This document shows positions 16,233-23,793 of a DNA stretch of 64,000 nucleotides, piece after piece. Below the pieces are notes generated by a model that was not told the origin of the DNA, did not search any database, and saw nothing but the letters and a program-made list of their open reading frames with translations. Both the position numbers and the translations under genes were made by a program. Source of the DNA: Kitasatospora sp. NBC_01246. GTDB taxonomy: Bacteria; Actinomycetota; Actinomycetes; Streptomycetales; Streptomycetaceae. Location: positions 8,217,501-8,281,500 of the forward strand of contig NZ_CP108484.1 of NCBI RefSeq assembly GCF_036226505.1, read 5' to 3'. Each line of letters starts with the position of its first letter. The stretch's first letter is position 1.

Positions 16233-16283
16233 CGACGCCTCACGACTGGCGCATCGGTGGGCCGTTCCTCAGGAGCCACCGCA

Positions 16284-17327
16284 GTGCGTGAGCGCTTTGC
16301 CGACAACGATTCCTTCTCCCGTATCCGCCCCAAGGGCGCACCCCGTCGCGGCCGCCGGTCCGAGCGGGACGGCGACTTCGAGCCCGAGGTGGCCTACCAC
16401 TTCGAGGCCTTCGAGCCCGCGGGCCACCCGCACGACACCCACGGCGCGGACAGCGCCGACGACTTCGCCGACGCGTACGTCACCGACGATGACACCCCCG
16501 ACGGCAGCTACGACGACGGCTCGACGCCGGTCGCCGACGGTCCCGCCGAGGGCGATCGCTGGTCCACCTGGGACCAGTCCACCCCCACCGAGAAGGGCCC
16601 CGCGCCGCGCCCTGCCTGGGTGGTGACCGAACTCGCGGCCGTGGACACCGAACTCGGGCTGGTCAAGACCGGCAAGGAGGCCGACGTCTTCCTCCTGGAG
16701 CGCGGCGTGCCCGGGACCGACCGGCGCACGCTGATGGCGGCCAAGCGCTACCGCGACGCCCAGCACCGGATGTTCCACCGCGACTCCGGCTACCTGGAGG
16801 GCCGCCAGCACAAGGAGTCCCGGATCGCCCGGGCCATGGCCAAGCGCACCGCGTTCGGCAAGGAGGCCATCGCCGGCCAGTGGGCGGCCGCCGAGTTCAC
16901 GGCGCTGTGCCGGCTCTGGTCGGCCGGCGTGGCCGTCCCGTACCCCGTGCAGATCCTGGGCACGGAGATCCTGATGGAGTTCGTCGGCGACGCCGGCGGC
17001 ACCGCCGCGCCCCGGCTCGCGCAGCTGCGCGCCGAGGAGGTGGACGTCGAGGACCTGTGGGAGCAGCTCGGCCGCAACCTGTCGCTGCTCGCCGTCGACG
17101 GCTACGCGCACGGCGACCTCTCGGCGTACAACATCCTGGTCCACGACGGGCGGTTGGTGATCATCGATGTGCCGCAGATCGTGGACGTCGTCGCCAATCC
17201 GCGCGGCCGTTCGTTCCTGGAGCGCGACGTGCGCAACGTCGGCGCCTGGTTCGTCTCGCGGGGCCTGCCGGAGCGCCGGGTCGGCGAGCTCGTCGAGGCG
17301 CTGACCTTCGACGCGCGCCTGCGGTGA
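16284..17327 (+). CDS. RIO1-family atypical serine kinase
   Basis: 347 residues from the GTG at 16284 (AGGAG at 16270-16274); a GTG at 16257 is a weaker choice. The N-terminal 110 residues are acidic and low-complexity. The kinase domain begins with LVKTGKEADVFLLERG (nucleotide loop; STGKEA-type signature of RIO1), with YRDAQHRMFHRDSGYLEGR next. HGDLSAYNILV is the catalytic loop (Asp and Asn present) and VIIDVPQIVDV the metal-binding aspartate. RIO kinases mature small ribosomal subunits in archaea and eukaryotes; the bacterial role is not established. Confidence 0.85.
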   Translation: MRERFADNDSFSRIRPKGAPRRGRRSERDGDFEPEVAYHFEAFEPAGHPHDTHGADSADDFADAYVTDDDTPDGSYDDGSTPVADGPAEGDRWSTWDQSTPTEKGPAPRPAWVVTELAAVDTELGLVKTGKEADVFLLERGVPGTDRRTLMAAKRYRDAQHRMFHRDSGYLEGRQHKESRIARAMAKRTAFGKEAIAGQWAAAEFTALCRLWSAGVAVPYPVQILGTEILMEFVGDAGGTAAPRLAQLRAEEVDVEDLWEQLGRNLSLLAVDGYAHGDLSAYNILVHDGRLVIIDVPQIVDVVANPRGRSFLERDVRNVGAWFVSRGLPERRVGELVEALTFDARLR

Positions 17328-17416
17328 GCGGGCCCGCTCGCCCCTTCCCGGAGTGTCGGGCCGCGCGCCGGCACCCCGGGCGGGGGCCCTCCCGGCGTGC
17401 ACCCGACTACGTCATT

Positions 17417-17429
17417 TGACCGAAGGTCA
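17417..17429. promoter_or_regulatory. Short palindrome upstream of the NLP gene
   Basis: TGACC-GAA-GGTCA, about 150 bp before the NPP1-like gene. The left arm overlaps a TTGACC that could serve as a -35 element. Possible operator; no matching -10 is evident. Confidence 0.3.
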
Positions 17430-17578
17430 GGCCGCGCCCCGCGCGCACGGGGGCACCGGCTTCCGAATCCCGTCAGTCATTGGACGGATCCGCCCCGGGC
17501 GGATCACGGCCATGCTCGATGTGCGCCGCCCCGCAGCTGCCGGGCGGCCCCCATCAACTCCTGACGAAACAGGGAGAC

Positions 17579-18415
17579 ATGAACAGTTCCTCGCTGACCG
17601 GCCCGGCCACCACGGCCCAGGGCTCCGCGACCGGGCGCGCGACCCGCACCCGGGGCCGGATCGGGACGGTCCTCGGCGCCGGTGTCCTCCTGCTCACCTT
17701 CTCCGGGCCGGCCGCCCAGGCCGACTCGCTGCCCAATCTGCCGCAGCGCGCCGGCGGCTACGAGGCTTCGTTCTCGCCCGCCTACGACTACGACGTGGAC
17801 GGCTGCTACGCCGTCTCGGCCATCGGCCCCGACGGCACCCTCAACCCGGGTCTGAAGACTTCCGGCGCCATCAACGGCAACTGCCACGACCAGTCCGACC
17901 TGGACCGGTCCCAGACCTACGCCCGGTCCAAGTGCAACAACGGCTGGTGCGCGATCGTGTACGCCAGCTACTTCGAGAAGGACCAGACGGTCAACGGCTC
18001 GGGCGGCCACCGCCACGACTGGGAGCACGTCATCTCCTGGGTCAAGCAGTCGTCCAACCAGGTCGAGTTCCTGACCGTGACCCAGCACGGCGGCCAGGCC
18101 ACCTACCCGCGCTCGTCGGTGCGCTTCAGCGGCAGCCACCCCAAGGTCGTCTACCACAAGGACGGCCTGCCGGCGCTCACCCACCTGTTCCGGCTGGCCA
18201 ACAGCAACGACGAGCCGCCGGAGAACCACTACCACAGCTGGCGCCAGCCGCCCATCGTCGACTGGAACGGCTGGCCGAGCACCTGGCTGCGCGACCGGCT
18301 CAACAACGCCGACTTCGGCTCGGCGACCATCAAGACCACCGACAAGGACGACCGCTTCCGCAACCTGCTCAACGCCTCCAAGCCCGGCGGCATCCCCTTC
18401 AACCCCTGGGCGTGA
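17579..18415 (+). CDS. Secreted NPP1/NLP family protein (necrosis- and ethylene-inducing-like)
   Basis: 278 residues. The first 50 form a signal peptide: an arginine-rich n-region, hydrophobic IGTVLGAGVLLLTFSGPA and a likely AQA-DS cleavage. The mature protein carries GHRHDWE (residues 143-149), the hallmark heptapeptide of NLP toxins that binds the divalent cation, within SGGHRHDWEHVISWV. Paired cysteines (DGCYAV and NGNCHDQ; KCNNGWCAIVY) fit disulfides of secreted NLPs. In plant pathogens such proteins bind glycosyl-inositol-phosphorylceramide and permeabilise plant membranes. Cytotoxicity of this one is unproven. It has its own terminator. Confidence 0.85.
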   Translation: MNSSSLTGPATTAQGSATGRATRTRGRIGTVLGAGVLLLTFSGPAAQADSLPNLPQRAGGYEASFSPAYDYDVDGCYAVSAIGPDGTLNPGLKTSGAINGNCHDQSDLDRSQTYARSKCNNGWCAIVYASYFEKDQTVNGSGGHRHDWEHVISWVKQSSNQVEFLTVTQHGGQATYPRSSVRFSGSHPKVVYHKDGLPALTHLFRLANSNDEPPENHYHSWRQPPIVDWNGWPSTWLRDRLNNADFGSATIKTTDKDDRFRNLLNASKPGGIPFNPWA

Positions 18416-18420
18416 CGCCA

Positions 18421-18454
18421 CCGGGCCCGGGCACCGCACGGTGCCCGGGCCCGG
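18421..18454. terminator. Terminator hairpin after the NLP gene
   Basis: A perfect 16-bp stem, 18421-18436 with 18439-18454, six bases after the NLP stop codon. Confidence 0.8.
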
Positions 18455-18459
18455 CCGCG

Positions 18460-18672
18460 TCAGCCCCCGCGCTTCCAGAGCCCCCGGTCGGCGAGGAGCG
18501 GCAGGACGTTCTCGCCGGCCCAGTACGCCTCCTCCAGGTGCGGCGCCCCGGAGAGGACGAACTCGTCGATGCCCAGCCGGTGGTACTCCTCGATCCGGGC
18601 GGCCACCTCGTGATGGCCGCCGACCAGGGCGGTGCCCGCGCCGCCGCGCACCAGGCCGATCCCGGCGGGGGA
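18460..18672 (-). pseudogene. C-terminal fragment of an LLM-class (SsuD-like) flavin monooxygenase
   Basis: Minus-strand translation gives GIGLVRGGAGTALVGGHHEV, then IDEFVLSGAPHLEEAYWAGENVLPLL and a stop at 18460-18462. RGGAGTALVG and IDEFVLSGxPHLEEAY are the closing motifs of alkanesulfonate-monooxygenase-type LLM enzymes of about 370 residues. About 300 N-terminal residues, including the flavin site, are missing; upstream sequence runs straight into the operator region of the amidase cassette. The deletion end therefore coincides with acquisition or retention of that promoter region. Confidence 0.75.
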
Positions 18673-18725
18673 GGCGGGCGGGTGCGTGGGAGGGGGCGCT
18701 GGGCGTGGAAGGGGCTCCTTCGCGG

Positions 18726-18747
18726 TAAAAGCAATTGATTTGCTTTA
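18726..18747. promoter_or_regulatory. Operator copy 3 (amidase promoter, distal)
   Basis: Minus-strand TAAAGC-N9-GCTTTTA. The plus-strand arm overlaps the predicted -35 TTGCTT. Part of the five-copy TAA[AC]GC-N9-GC[TG]TTTA family. Confidence 0.65.
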
Positions 18748-18768
18748 GCTGGCCGTAGAACCTACGTT
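18740..18768 (+). promoter_or_regulatory. Predicted promoter of the AtzG/AtzE-like cassette
   Basis: -35 TTGCTT (18740-18745), 17-nt spacer, -10 TACGTT (18763-18768). Transcription would begin near 18775 within operator copy 4. The architecture mirrors the MBL-fold promoter. Confidence 0.55.
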
Positions 18769-18772
18769 CGGC

Positions 18773-18794
18773 TAAAGCAAACTGTTAGCTTTTG
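18773..18794 (+). promoter_or_regulatory. Operator copy 4 (amidase promoter, proximal)
   Basis: TAAAGC-N9-GCTTTTG. An 11-bp perfect inverted repeat also exists between 18739-18749 and 18771-18781. Centre-to-centre distance from copy 3 is 47 bp. Confidence 0.65.
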
Positions 18795-18841
18795 GGTCGG
18801 GAGTGCTTCGCGGCTCCCGACCCGACGAGGAGAGGACACCC

Positions 18842-19051
18842 ATGTCTGCCGCCGAACTGACGCCGCAGGAGGCGGCCCGCTGGGCCGCCCGGGCGGGCCT
18901 TCCGTTGCCCGACGACCGGCACGGGCCGGTCGCGGCCACCGCCGACCAGCTCCACGCCGTCGTCGCGGTCCTGCGGGAGCTGGACTTCGGGGACACCCCG
19001 CCCGCGATCGCCTACCGCGCGGGAACGGAGCTGTCCGATGCGGCCGTATGA
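18842..19051 (+). CDS. AtzG/GatC-like small subunit (DUF4089-like)
   Basis: 69 residues, ATG at 18842 with AGGAGAGGA upstream. LTPQEAARWAARAGLPLPDDRHGPVAATADQLHAVVAVLRELDFGD is a two-helix GatC/AtzG-type segment. In cyanuric-acid degraders AtzG is a short protein encoded just upstream of, and overlapping, the AtzE amidase, with which it forms a heterotetramer needed for stability. The same layout is seen here: its last 14 nt overlap the amidase start. Function as an amidase partner is inferred from this layout and length rather than from a decisive motif. Confidence 0.65.
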   Translation: MSAAELTPQEAARWAARAGLPLPDDRHGPVAATADQLHAVVAVLRELDFGDTPPAIAYRAGTELSDAAV

Positions 19052-20447
19052 GCTCACCGTCGCCGCCGCGGCCGACGAGATCCGGGCCCGGCGGCTGTCT
19101 CCCGTGGAGCTGGTCGGCTCGGTGCTCGACCGCATCGAACAGGTGGAACCGCGGCTCAACGCCTATGTCTCGGTCCTCGCGGAGCAGGCGCGCGGTGCGG
19201 CGCGCGAGGCCGAGCACGAAGCGGCGCACGGCCGCTTCCGGGGGGCGCTGCACGGCATTCCGATGGGTCTCAAGGACCTGATCGACGTCGCGGGCACCGC
19301 GACCACGGCCAGCTCCCGGGTCCGCGAGGGCCACCGCGCGCAGGCCGACAGCACGGTCGCCGCGCGGCTGACGGCGGCCGGCGCGATCCTGCTCGGCAAG
19401 ACGCACACCCACGAGTTCGCCTACGGCCTGACCACCCCGCAGACCCACAACGCCCGGGACCGCGCCCGGGTCGCCGGCGGGTCCAGCGGCGGCTCCGCGG
19501 TCGCCGTCGCCTCGGGTGCGGCGGCTTTCGCGCTGGGCACCGACACCGGCGGCTCGATCCGGGTGCCGGCCGCGCTCAACGGCGTCGTCGGCCTCAAGCC
19601 GACCTACGGCCTCGTCCCCCGGCACGGCGTCACCTCGCTGTCCTGGTCGCTGGACCACGTCGGTCCGATCACCCGCACCGTCGAGGACGCGGCCGTCGTC
19701 CTGACGGCGATGGCCGGTCACGACCCGCGCGACCCCGCCTCGCTGGCCGCCGCCGCCGTGGACCACCGGCCCGGCCCGGGCACCGACCTGACGGGGCTGC
19801 GGGTCGGCGTGCCGCGCGACTACTTCTTCGACCACCTCGACGCGGAGGTCGAGACCGCCGTCCGGCGCGCCATCGGGCACCTGGCGGATCTCGGTGCGGA
19901 GCTCGTCGACGTCGGGATCCCGATGGCTCGCTACATCCGGGCGACCCTCTGGGGGCTGGTGGCGCCGGAGGCCAGCGCGTACCACGAGCGCACCCTGCGG
20001 ACGGTGCCCGAGCTGTACCAGGCGGACGTCCGGGTCCTCCTGGAGGCCGGCGAGCTGATGACCGCCGGGGACTACCTGCGGGCGCAGCGCTCCCGGACCC
20101 TGATGCGGGAGGAGTGGGCCCGTGTGCTGGCCGGGGTCGACGTGATCGCCGCCCCGACGGTCCCGACGACCGCGGTGCGGGCCGGTCAGACGACGGTGAC
20201 CTGGTCGGACGGCACGTCCGAGGGTGTCGCCGACGCCCTGGTGCGCCTCAGTGCCCCCGCCAACATCACCGGGGTGCCGGCGCTGACCGTCCCGGTCGGC
20301 CACGACGCGTCGGGCCTGCCGATCGGGATGCAGCTGCTCGGCCGGCCCCTCGGGGAGCGCCTCCTCCTGCGGGTCGGTCACGCCTACGAGCGGTCGCGGC
20401 CGGCCCCCGTGCCGGCGCCGGTCGGTACCGGGGTGGGCGCCCCCTAA
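19038..20447 (+). CDS. Amidase-signature hydrolase (GatA/AtzE-like)
   Basis: 469 residues. GIPMGLKDLIDVAG carries the catalytic lysine, VAGGSSGGSAVAVASG the glycine/serine-rich signature with the cis-serine, and GTDTGGSIRVPAALNGVVGLKPTYG the nucleophilic serine region. This is the complete Ser-cisSer-Lys triad of the amidase signature family. The pairing with an overlapping AtzG/GatC-like ORF points to the AtzE/GatA branch rather than free-standing amidases. It hydrolyses an amide or carboxy-urea-type bond in the cytoplasm; the substrate is not identifiable. Expression is probably repressed by the TetR gene that follows 29 nt downstream. Confidence 0.85.
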   Translation: MRPYELTVAAAADEIRARRLSPVELVGSVLDRIEQVEPRLNAYVSVLAEQARGAAREAEHEAAHGRFRGALHGIPMGLKDLIDVAGTATTASSRVREGHRAQADSTVAARLTAAGAILLGKTHTHEFAYGLTTPQTHNARDRARVAGGSSGGSAVAVASGAAAFALGTDTGGSIRVPAALNGVVGLKPTYGLVPRHGVTSLSWSLDHVGPITRTVEDAAVVLTAMAGHDPRDPASLAAAAVDHRPGPGTDLTGLRVGVPRDYFFDHLDAEVETAVRRAIGHLADLGAELVDVGIPMARYIRATLWGLVAPEASAYHERTLRTVPELYQADVRVLLEAGELMTAGDYLRAQRSRTLMREEWARVLAGVDVIAAPTVPTTAVRAGQTTVTWSDGTSEGVADALVRLSAPANITGVPALTVPVGHDASGLPIGMQLLGRPLGERLLLRVGHAYERSRPAPVPAPVGTGVGAP

Positions 20448-20466
20448 ACGCAAGGACTGTGCTTTA
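20445..20466. promoter_or_regulatory. Operator copy 5 at the tetR promoter
   Basis: TAAACGC-N9-GCTTTA, overlapping the amidase stop codon. It abuts the TAAGCT -10 box (20465-20470), which lies 6 nt before the tetR ATG; a leaderless, autoregulated tetR mRNA is predicted. Confidence 0.65.
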
Positions 20467-20476
20467 AGCTGGTCCC

Positions 20477-21034
20477 ATGAGTCGCAAGCAGATGCTGCGC
20501 CCCGGCGGTCGCAGCGCCCGGGTCCAGGCGTCGGTGCACACCGCTGTGCGTGAACTCCTCGCCGAGGTCGGCCGCGACGGGCTGACGGTTCCGCTGGTCG
20601 CCCAGCGGGCGGGCGTCACCCCGTCGACGGTGTACCGCCGCTGGGGCGATCTGCAGGAGCTGCTGTCGGACGTCGCGGTGGAGCGGCTGCGGCCCGACGC
20701 GGAGCCGGCGGACCACGGCGACCTGCGGTCCGACCTGACGGCCTGGGCCGAGCAGTTCCTCGACGAGATGGCGTCCCCGTCGGGGCGTGCCTACATCCGC
20801 GACGCCCTGCTCGGCGACCCGGACGGCAGCAACGCCGGCCAGTGCTCGGCCTACGCGGCCGAACAGGTCGACGTCGTGCTGGCCCGGGCGGGCGACCGCG
20901 GGGAGGCCGCCCCCGAGGTGGAGACGGTGATGGACCGCGTGGTGGCCCCGATGATGTACCGCATCCTCTTCCGCCCGGCCGGCCTCGATGCCGGATACGC
21001 ACGCCGGCTCGTCGGGGAGCTCCTCGCCGGGTGA
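20477..21034 (+). CDS. TetR family regulator of the amidase cassette
   Basis: 185 residues. VHTAVRELLAEVGRDGLTVPLVAQRAGVTPSTVYRRWGDLQELLSDV (about residues 20-65) is the TetR helix-turn-helix domain with the STVYRRW recognition helix; the rest is a short helical ligand domain ending AGYARRLVGELLAG. It lacks a ribosome site and is probably translated from a leaderless transcript. Operator copy 5 overlaps its promoter, and copies 3-4 and 1-2 lie at the amidase and MBL-fold promoters, so it is the natural candidate for the shared repressor. Confidence 0.85.
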   Translation: MSRKQMLRPGGRSARVQASVHTAVRELLAEVGRDGLTVPLVAQRAGVTPSTVYRRWGDLQELLSDVAVERLRPDAEPADHGDLRSDLTAWAEQFLDEMASPSGRAYIRDALLGDPDGSNAGQCSAYAAEQVDVVLARAGDRGEAAPEVETVMDRVVAPMMYRILFRPAGLDAGYARRLVGELLAG

Positions 21035-21091
21035 CGCGCCGGCTCCGGAGCGGCCCGCCGTTCCTCCGCCCGCTCCCCGCGCGGGCCGCGC

Positions 21092-21973
21092 TCAGGAGCC
21101 GTCGGCGAGCCGGTGCCGGAGGTGGTCGTAGGCCCAGGCGGCGAGCGTGGTCGGCGTGGTGGTCCGGACGCTGCGGTGCTGTTCGGGCGTGAAGTCCGCA
21201 CGGAGGCCGGTCGACATGCCGAGCACGGCCTCCACCAGCCCCTCGGTCATCCCGGACCGCCTGAGCCCGGCGCGCATGGCGTCGTCGGTGATCCGCTCGA
21301 CGCCGATCCGCCGGCCGGTCGCGGCGGTGAGGATTCCGGCCACCTGCCGCCAGGTCAGGTCCGCCGGTCCGTGCACCGCCCGCACGCACCGCCCGGACCA
21401 GGCGGGGGAGAGCAGACGGGTGGCGGCCACCTCGGCGATGTCGCGCGGTGCCACCCAGGCCATGGGCTGATCGAGGGGGAGGACCACCTGGAGCGTGCCC
21501 GCCCGGAGGGAGTCGAGCTGGAGTTCGAGATTGGTGAAGAAGTAGCCGCACCTCAGATGGGTGACGTCGACCCCGAGGTCGTCCAGGGCGGTCTCGGTCC
21601 CCGCCAGGCCGTCGATCTCGCCGGCGCCGTGCCGCTTCTCGGCGCCGACACTGCTCTGGAAGACCACCCGGCCGATCCGGTTGCCGGTGACGGCACGGAC
21701 CACGGCGGCGGTGGCGCGGGCGTAGTCGGCGAGCGGGTCCTCGCCGCCCGTGGTCGGGTCCACCCAGTACAGCGCGTCGACGCCCTCGGTGGCGGCCGCC
21801 ACCGCCTCGGGGTCGAACTGGTCGACCCGCACGGCGTCCACCTCGCCCCTGACCTCGGGAGCCAGCCGGCCGGGTTCGCGCAGCAGGACGCGCGGCCGGA
21901 CGCCGGCCCGGATCAGCGTGGCGACGACGTGGCGGCCGACGTTGCCGGTCGGGGTGGTGACGGCGATCTGCAT
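21092..21973 (-). CDS. NmrA-like NAD(P)-binding protein (atypical SDR)
   Basis: 293 residues from the ATG at 21973 (GAGAGGAA upstream). IAVTTPTGNVGRHVVATLIRAG is the Rossmann GxxGxxG motif; VDQFDPEAVAAATEGVDALYWV and VVFQSSVGAEKRHGAGEIDGL follow as in NmrA/azoreductase-like SDRs, which bind NADP and act as redox sensors or quinone/azo reductases. HLRCGYFFTNLELQL and MAWVAPRDIAEVAA match the family's substrate side. It is convergent with tetR and independent of it as far as visible. Confidence 0.8.
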   Translation of the reverse strand: MQIAVTTPTGNVGRHVVATLIRAGVRPRVLLREPGRLAPEVRGEVDAVRVDQFDPEAVAAATEGVDALYWVDPTTGGEDPLADYARATAAVVRAVTGNRIGRVVFQSSVGAEKRHGAGEIDGLAGTETALDDLGVDVTHLRCGYFFTNLELQLDSLRAGTLQVVLPLDQPMAWVAPRDIAEVAATRLLSPAWSGRCVRAVHGPADLTWRQVAGILTAATGRRIGVERITDDAMRAGLRRSGMTEGLVEAVLGMSTGLRADFTPEQHRSVRTTTPTTLAAWAYDHLRHRLADGS

Positions 21974-22297
21974 GGGCTTCCTCTCGTCCGGGGGAGGCTC
22001 GGCCTCGGGCCGGGCACCTGGGGCGGCCCGAAGCTCCCATCCTTCCTCCGGTGCGGCCGGGGACGCGTTCGACGGGCGCCGCGTGTCGCCGCCTTCCCCG
22101 GAGACCCCGGCCGACACCGGGGGAGTCCGGGCACCGTCGGCGACCGTGTCACCAGCCCCGGACGAACGCACGGCCGGGTGCGGGTGGTGTTCCCGGCCCT
22201 CGCGCTCCGCTCATGGTGACGCAGGCTGTCGGCGGTGCGGGCCAGGCGGGTCGGGCTCCTGCGCCGGGGCCGGTCCGCCGCCCGCCGCGGCCCGGCC
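21974..22297. other. Non-coding stretch
   Basis: 324 bp between two minus-strand genes. I see no gene and no strong hairpin; it presumably holds the promoter of the NmrA-like gene. Confidence 0.3.
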
Positions 22298-22720
22298 TCA
22301 GTCGCCCGTGACCGGCAGGAGGCCGCGTTCGGCGAAGACCTTCTTGGCGACGAAGGTGGCGTTGAGGGCCCTGGGGAAGCCGCAGTAGCCGGCGGAGTGC
22401 AGCAGGGCCTCGACGATCTCCTCGGGGGTGAGGCCGACGTTGAGGGAGGCGTTGACGTGGACGTCGAGCTGGGACTCGCAGCCGCCGAGCGCGGTGAGCA
22501 TCCCCAGGGTCACCAACTGCCGGTCGCGCGGCGCCAGCCCGGGGCGCCGGTAGATCTCGCCGAACCCCCAGGCCACGATCTGGTGGGCGAGTTCGGGGCT
22601 GATGTCGGCCAGCGCGTCGACCACCCGCCGGCCGGCCTCGCCGTCGATCCGGGTGAGCGTCTCCAGGCCGCGGTCGTAGCGGTCCTGGCGGGTTTCGGCG
22701 GCGTTCGGGGGGATGTCCAT
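22298..22720 (-). CDS. Carboxymuconolactone decarboxylase-family protein
   Basis: 140 residues; the ATG at 22720 is chosen because it matches the usual N-terminus. RYDRGLETLTRIDGEAGRRVVDALADISPELAHQIVAWGFGEIYRRPGLAPRDRQLVTLGMLTALGGCESQLDVH is the CMD helical core with the conserved cysteine and histidine; GLTPEEIVEALLHSAGYCGFPRALNA is the second half. Members are gamma-carboxymuconolactone decarboxylases or AhpD-like peroxidase helpers. Here there is a single Cys before the His, so the decarboxylase-like branch is more likely. It is divergent from the ArsR-fusion gene. Confidence 0.8.
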   Translation of the reverse strand: MDIPPNAAETRQDRYDRGLETLTRIDGEAGRRVVDALADISPELAHQIVAWGFGEIYRRPGLAPRDRQLVTLGMLTALGGCESQLDVHVNASLNVGLTPEEIVEALLHSAGYCGFPRALNATFVAKKVFAERGLLPVTGD

Positions 22721-22862
22721 GGGGTCACACTCCGTTCCCGGCGGCGCCTCGGCGCCTGCCCGTGGTGTCCGGTCCTCGCCCGACCGTAGGACCTGGAGCG
22801 TGCCCGCTCCCGGCTCCGACATGCGGCCGGCCGTCGCGCGCAGGTGCGTCTGGAGATATTCC

Positions 22863-22892
22863 TTGACACGAATATTCTTTGTGGCGAATACT
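22863..22892 (+). promoter_or_regulatory. Promoter of the ArsR-SRPBCC gene with overlapping operator-like repeats
   Basis: Consensus -35 TTGACA (22863-22868), 18-nt spacer, -10 AATACT (22887-22892), then the ATG 7 nt later, so a leaderless mRNA is likely. The spacer contains the perfect palindrome GAATATTC (22870-22877); related GAATA/TATTC half-sites lie at 22856 and 22886, so ArsR-type autoregulation is plausible. Confidence 0.6.
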
Positions 22893-22899
22893 TCTCCTC

Positions 22900-23769
22900 A
22901 TGGAAGCACTCCTCGCCGCACTGGCCGATCCGGCGCGCTGGCGCCTCGTGAGCCTGCTGGCCGAGCGGCCCCGCCCGGTCGGGGTGCTCGCCCGGCTCGC
23001 CGAGGCGCGCCAGCCGCAGACGACCAAGCACCTGCAAGCCCTTGAGCGTGCCGGTGTCGTCACCTCCGAGCGCATCGGTCAGCGGCGTGTCTACGCGCTC
23101 CGTTCCGCCCCCCTGCGGGAGCTGGCGGCCGAGCTCGCCCGGCTCGCCGACAGCGCGGACCGGCCCGGCGGCCCGGGCGAGACCCACGAGCGCTATGGGC
23201 TCGGCGTCCACGCGGAGCGGCGCGCGGCGGGAGAGGCAGGGTGGGCCGACGGCCGCTCGTTCCGGTTCCACCGCGAGCTGCCGGGGCGCCCGGACCTGGT
23301 CTGGCGCCACCTGGTCGAAGCCGCCCTGCTCGCCCGCTGGTGGACGCCCGACGACCTCCGGGTCTCCGAGCTCGTCTTCGAGGCCCGGCCGGGCGGCCGG
23401 ATCGTCCAGGAGTACCGCGACATCGAGGACACCGACGGCTCCGGCCCGGTCGCCGGCCGAGCGGAGGGAGTCGTCGAGGACGTCCGCCCGGGCGAGCGCC
23501 TCGCCTACCGGCTCTCCCCGCTGCGCCCCGGCGGCGGCACCGCCTTCACCGCCCACGTCGAGCTAGGCCTCCGGCCGACCGGCACTGACCCGGGCACCGG
23601 GCTCGACGTCCACTGGCGGATCACCGACAGCACCGTCGACTCGGCGGACTTCGTCGCCGGGATCGAGACCGGCTTCGGCCAGAGCCTCGACAAGCTCGCG
23701 GCGGCCCTCACGGCCGCCGACGACGGCCGGCGACGGCGACAGCCACCGACGACAGCCACCGACCACTGA
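22900..23769 (+). CDS. ArsR-type regulator fused to an SRPBCC (AHSA1-like) domain
   Basis: 289 residues. Residues 1-90 form a winged helix: LADPARWRLVSLLAERPRPVGVLARLAEARQPQTTKHLQALERAGVV, as in ArsR/SmtB regulators but with no metal-binding cysteines. Residues 110-285 are an AHSA1/SRPBCC domain: FRFHRELPGRPDLVWRHLVEAALLARWWTPDDL, then a beta-sheet region and a C-terminal helix GFGQSLDKLAAAL. Such fusions probably sense a hydrophobic ligand through the SRPBCC pocket. It is followed 24 nt later by a RibD-like reductase gene that it probably controls. Confidence 0.85.
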   Translation: MEALLAALADPARWRLVSLLAERPRPVGVLARLAEARQPQTTKHLQALERAGVVTSERIGQRRVYALRSAPLRELAAELARLADSADRPGGPGETHERYGLGVHAERRAAGEAGWADGRSFRFHRELPGRPDLVWRHLVEAALLARWWTPDDLRVSELVFEARPGGRIVQEYRDIEDTDGSGPVAGRAEGVVEDVRPGERLAYRLSPLRPGGGTAFTAHVELGLRPTGTDPGTGLDVHWRITDSTVDSADFVAGIETGFGQSLDKLAAALTAADDGRRRRQPPTTATDH

Positions 23770-23793
23770 CGACAACGACACGAGGAGTACGCA

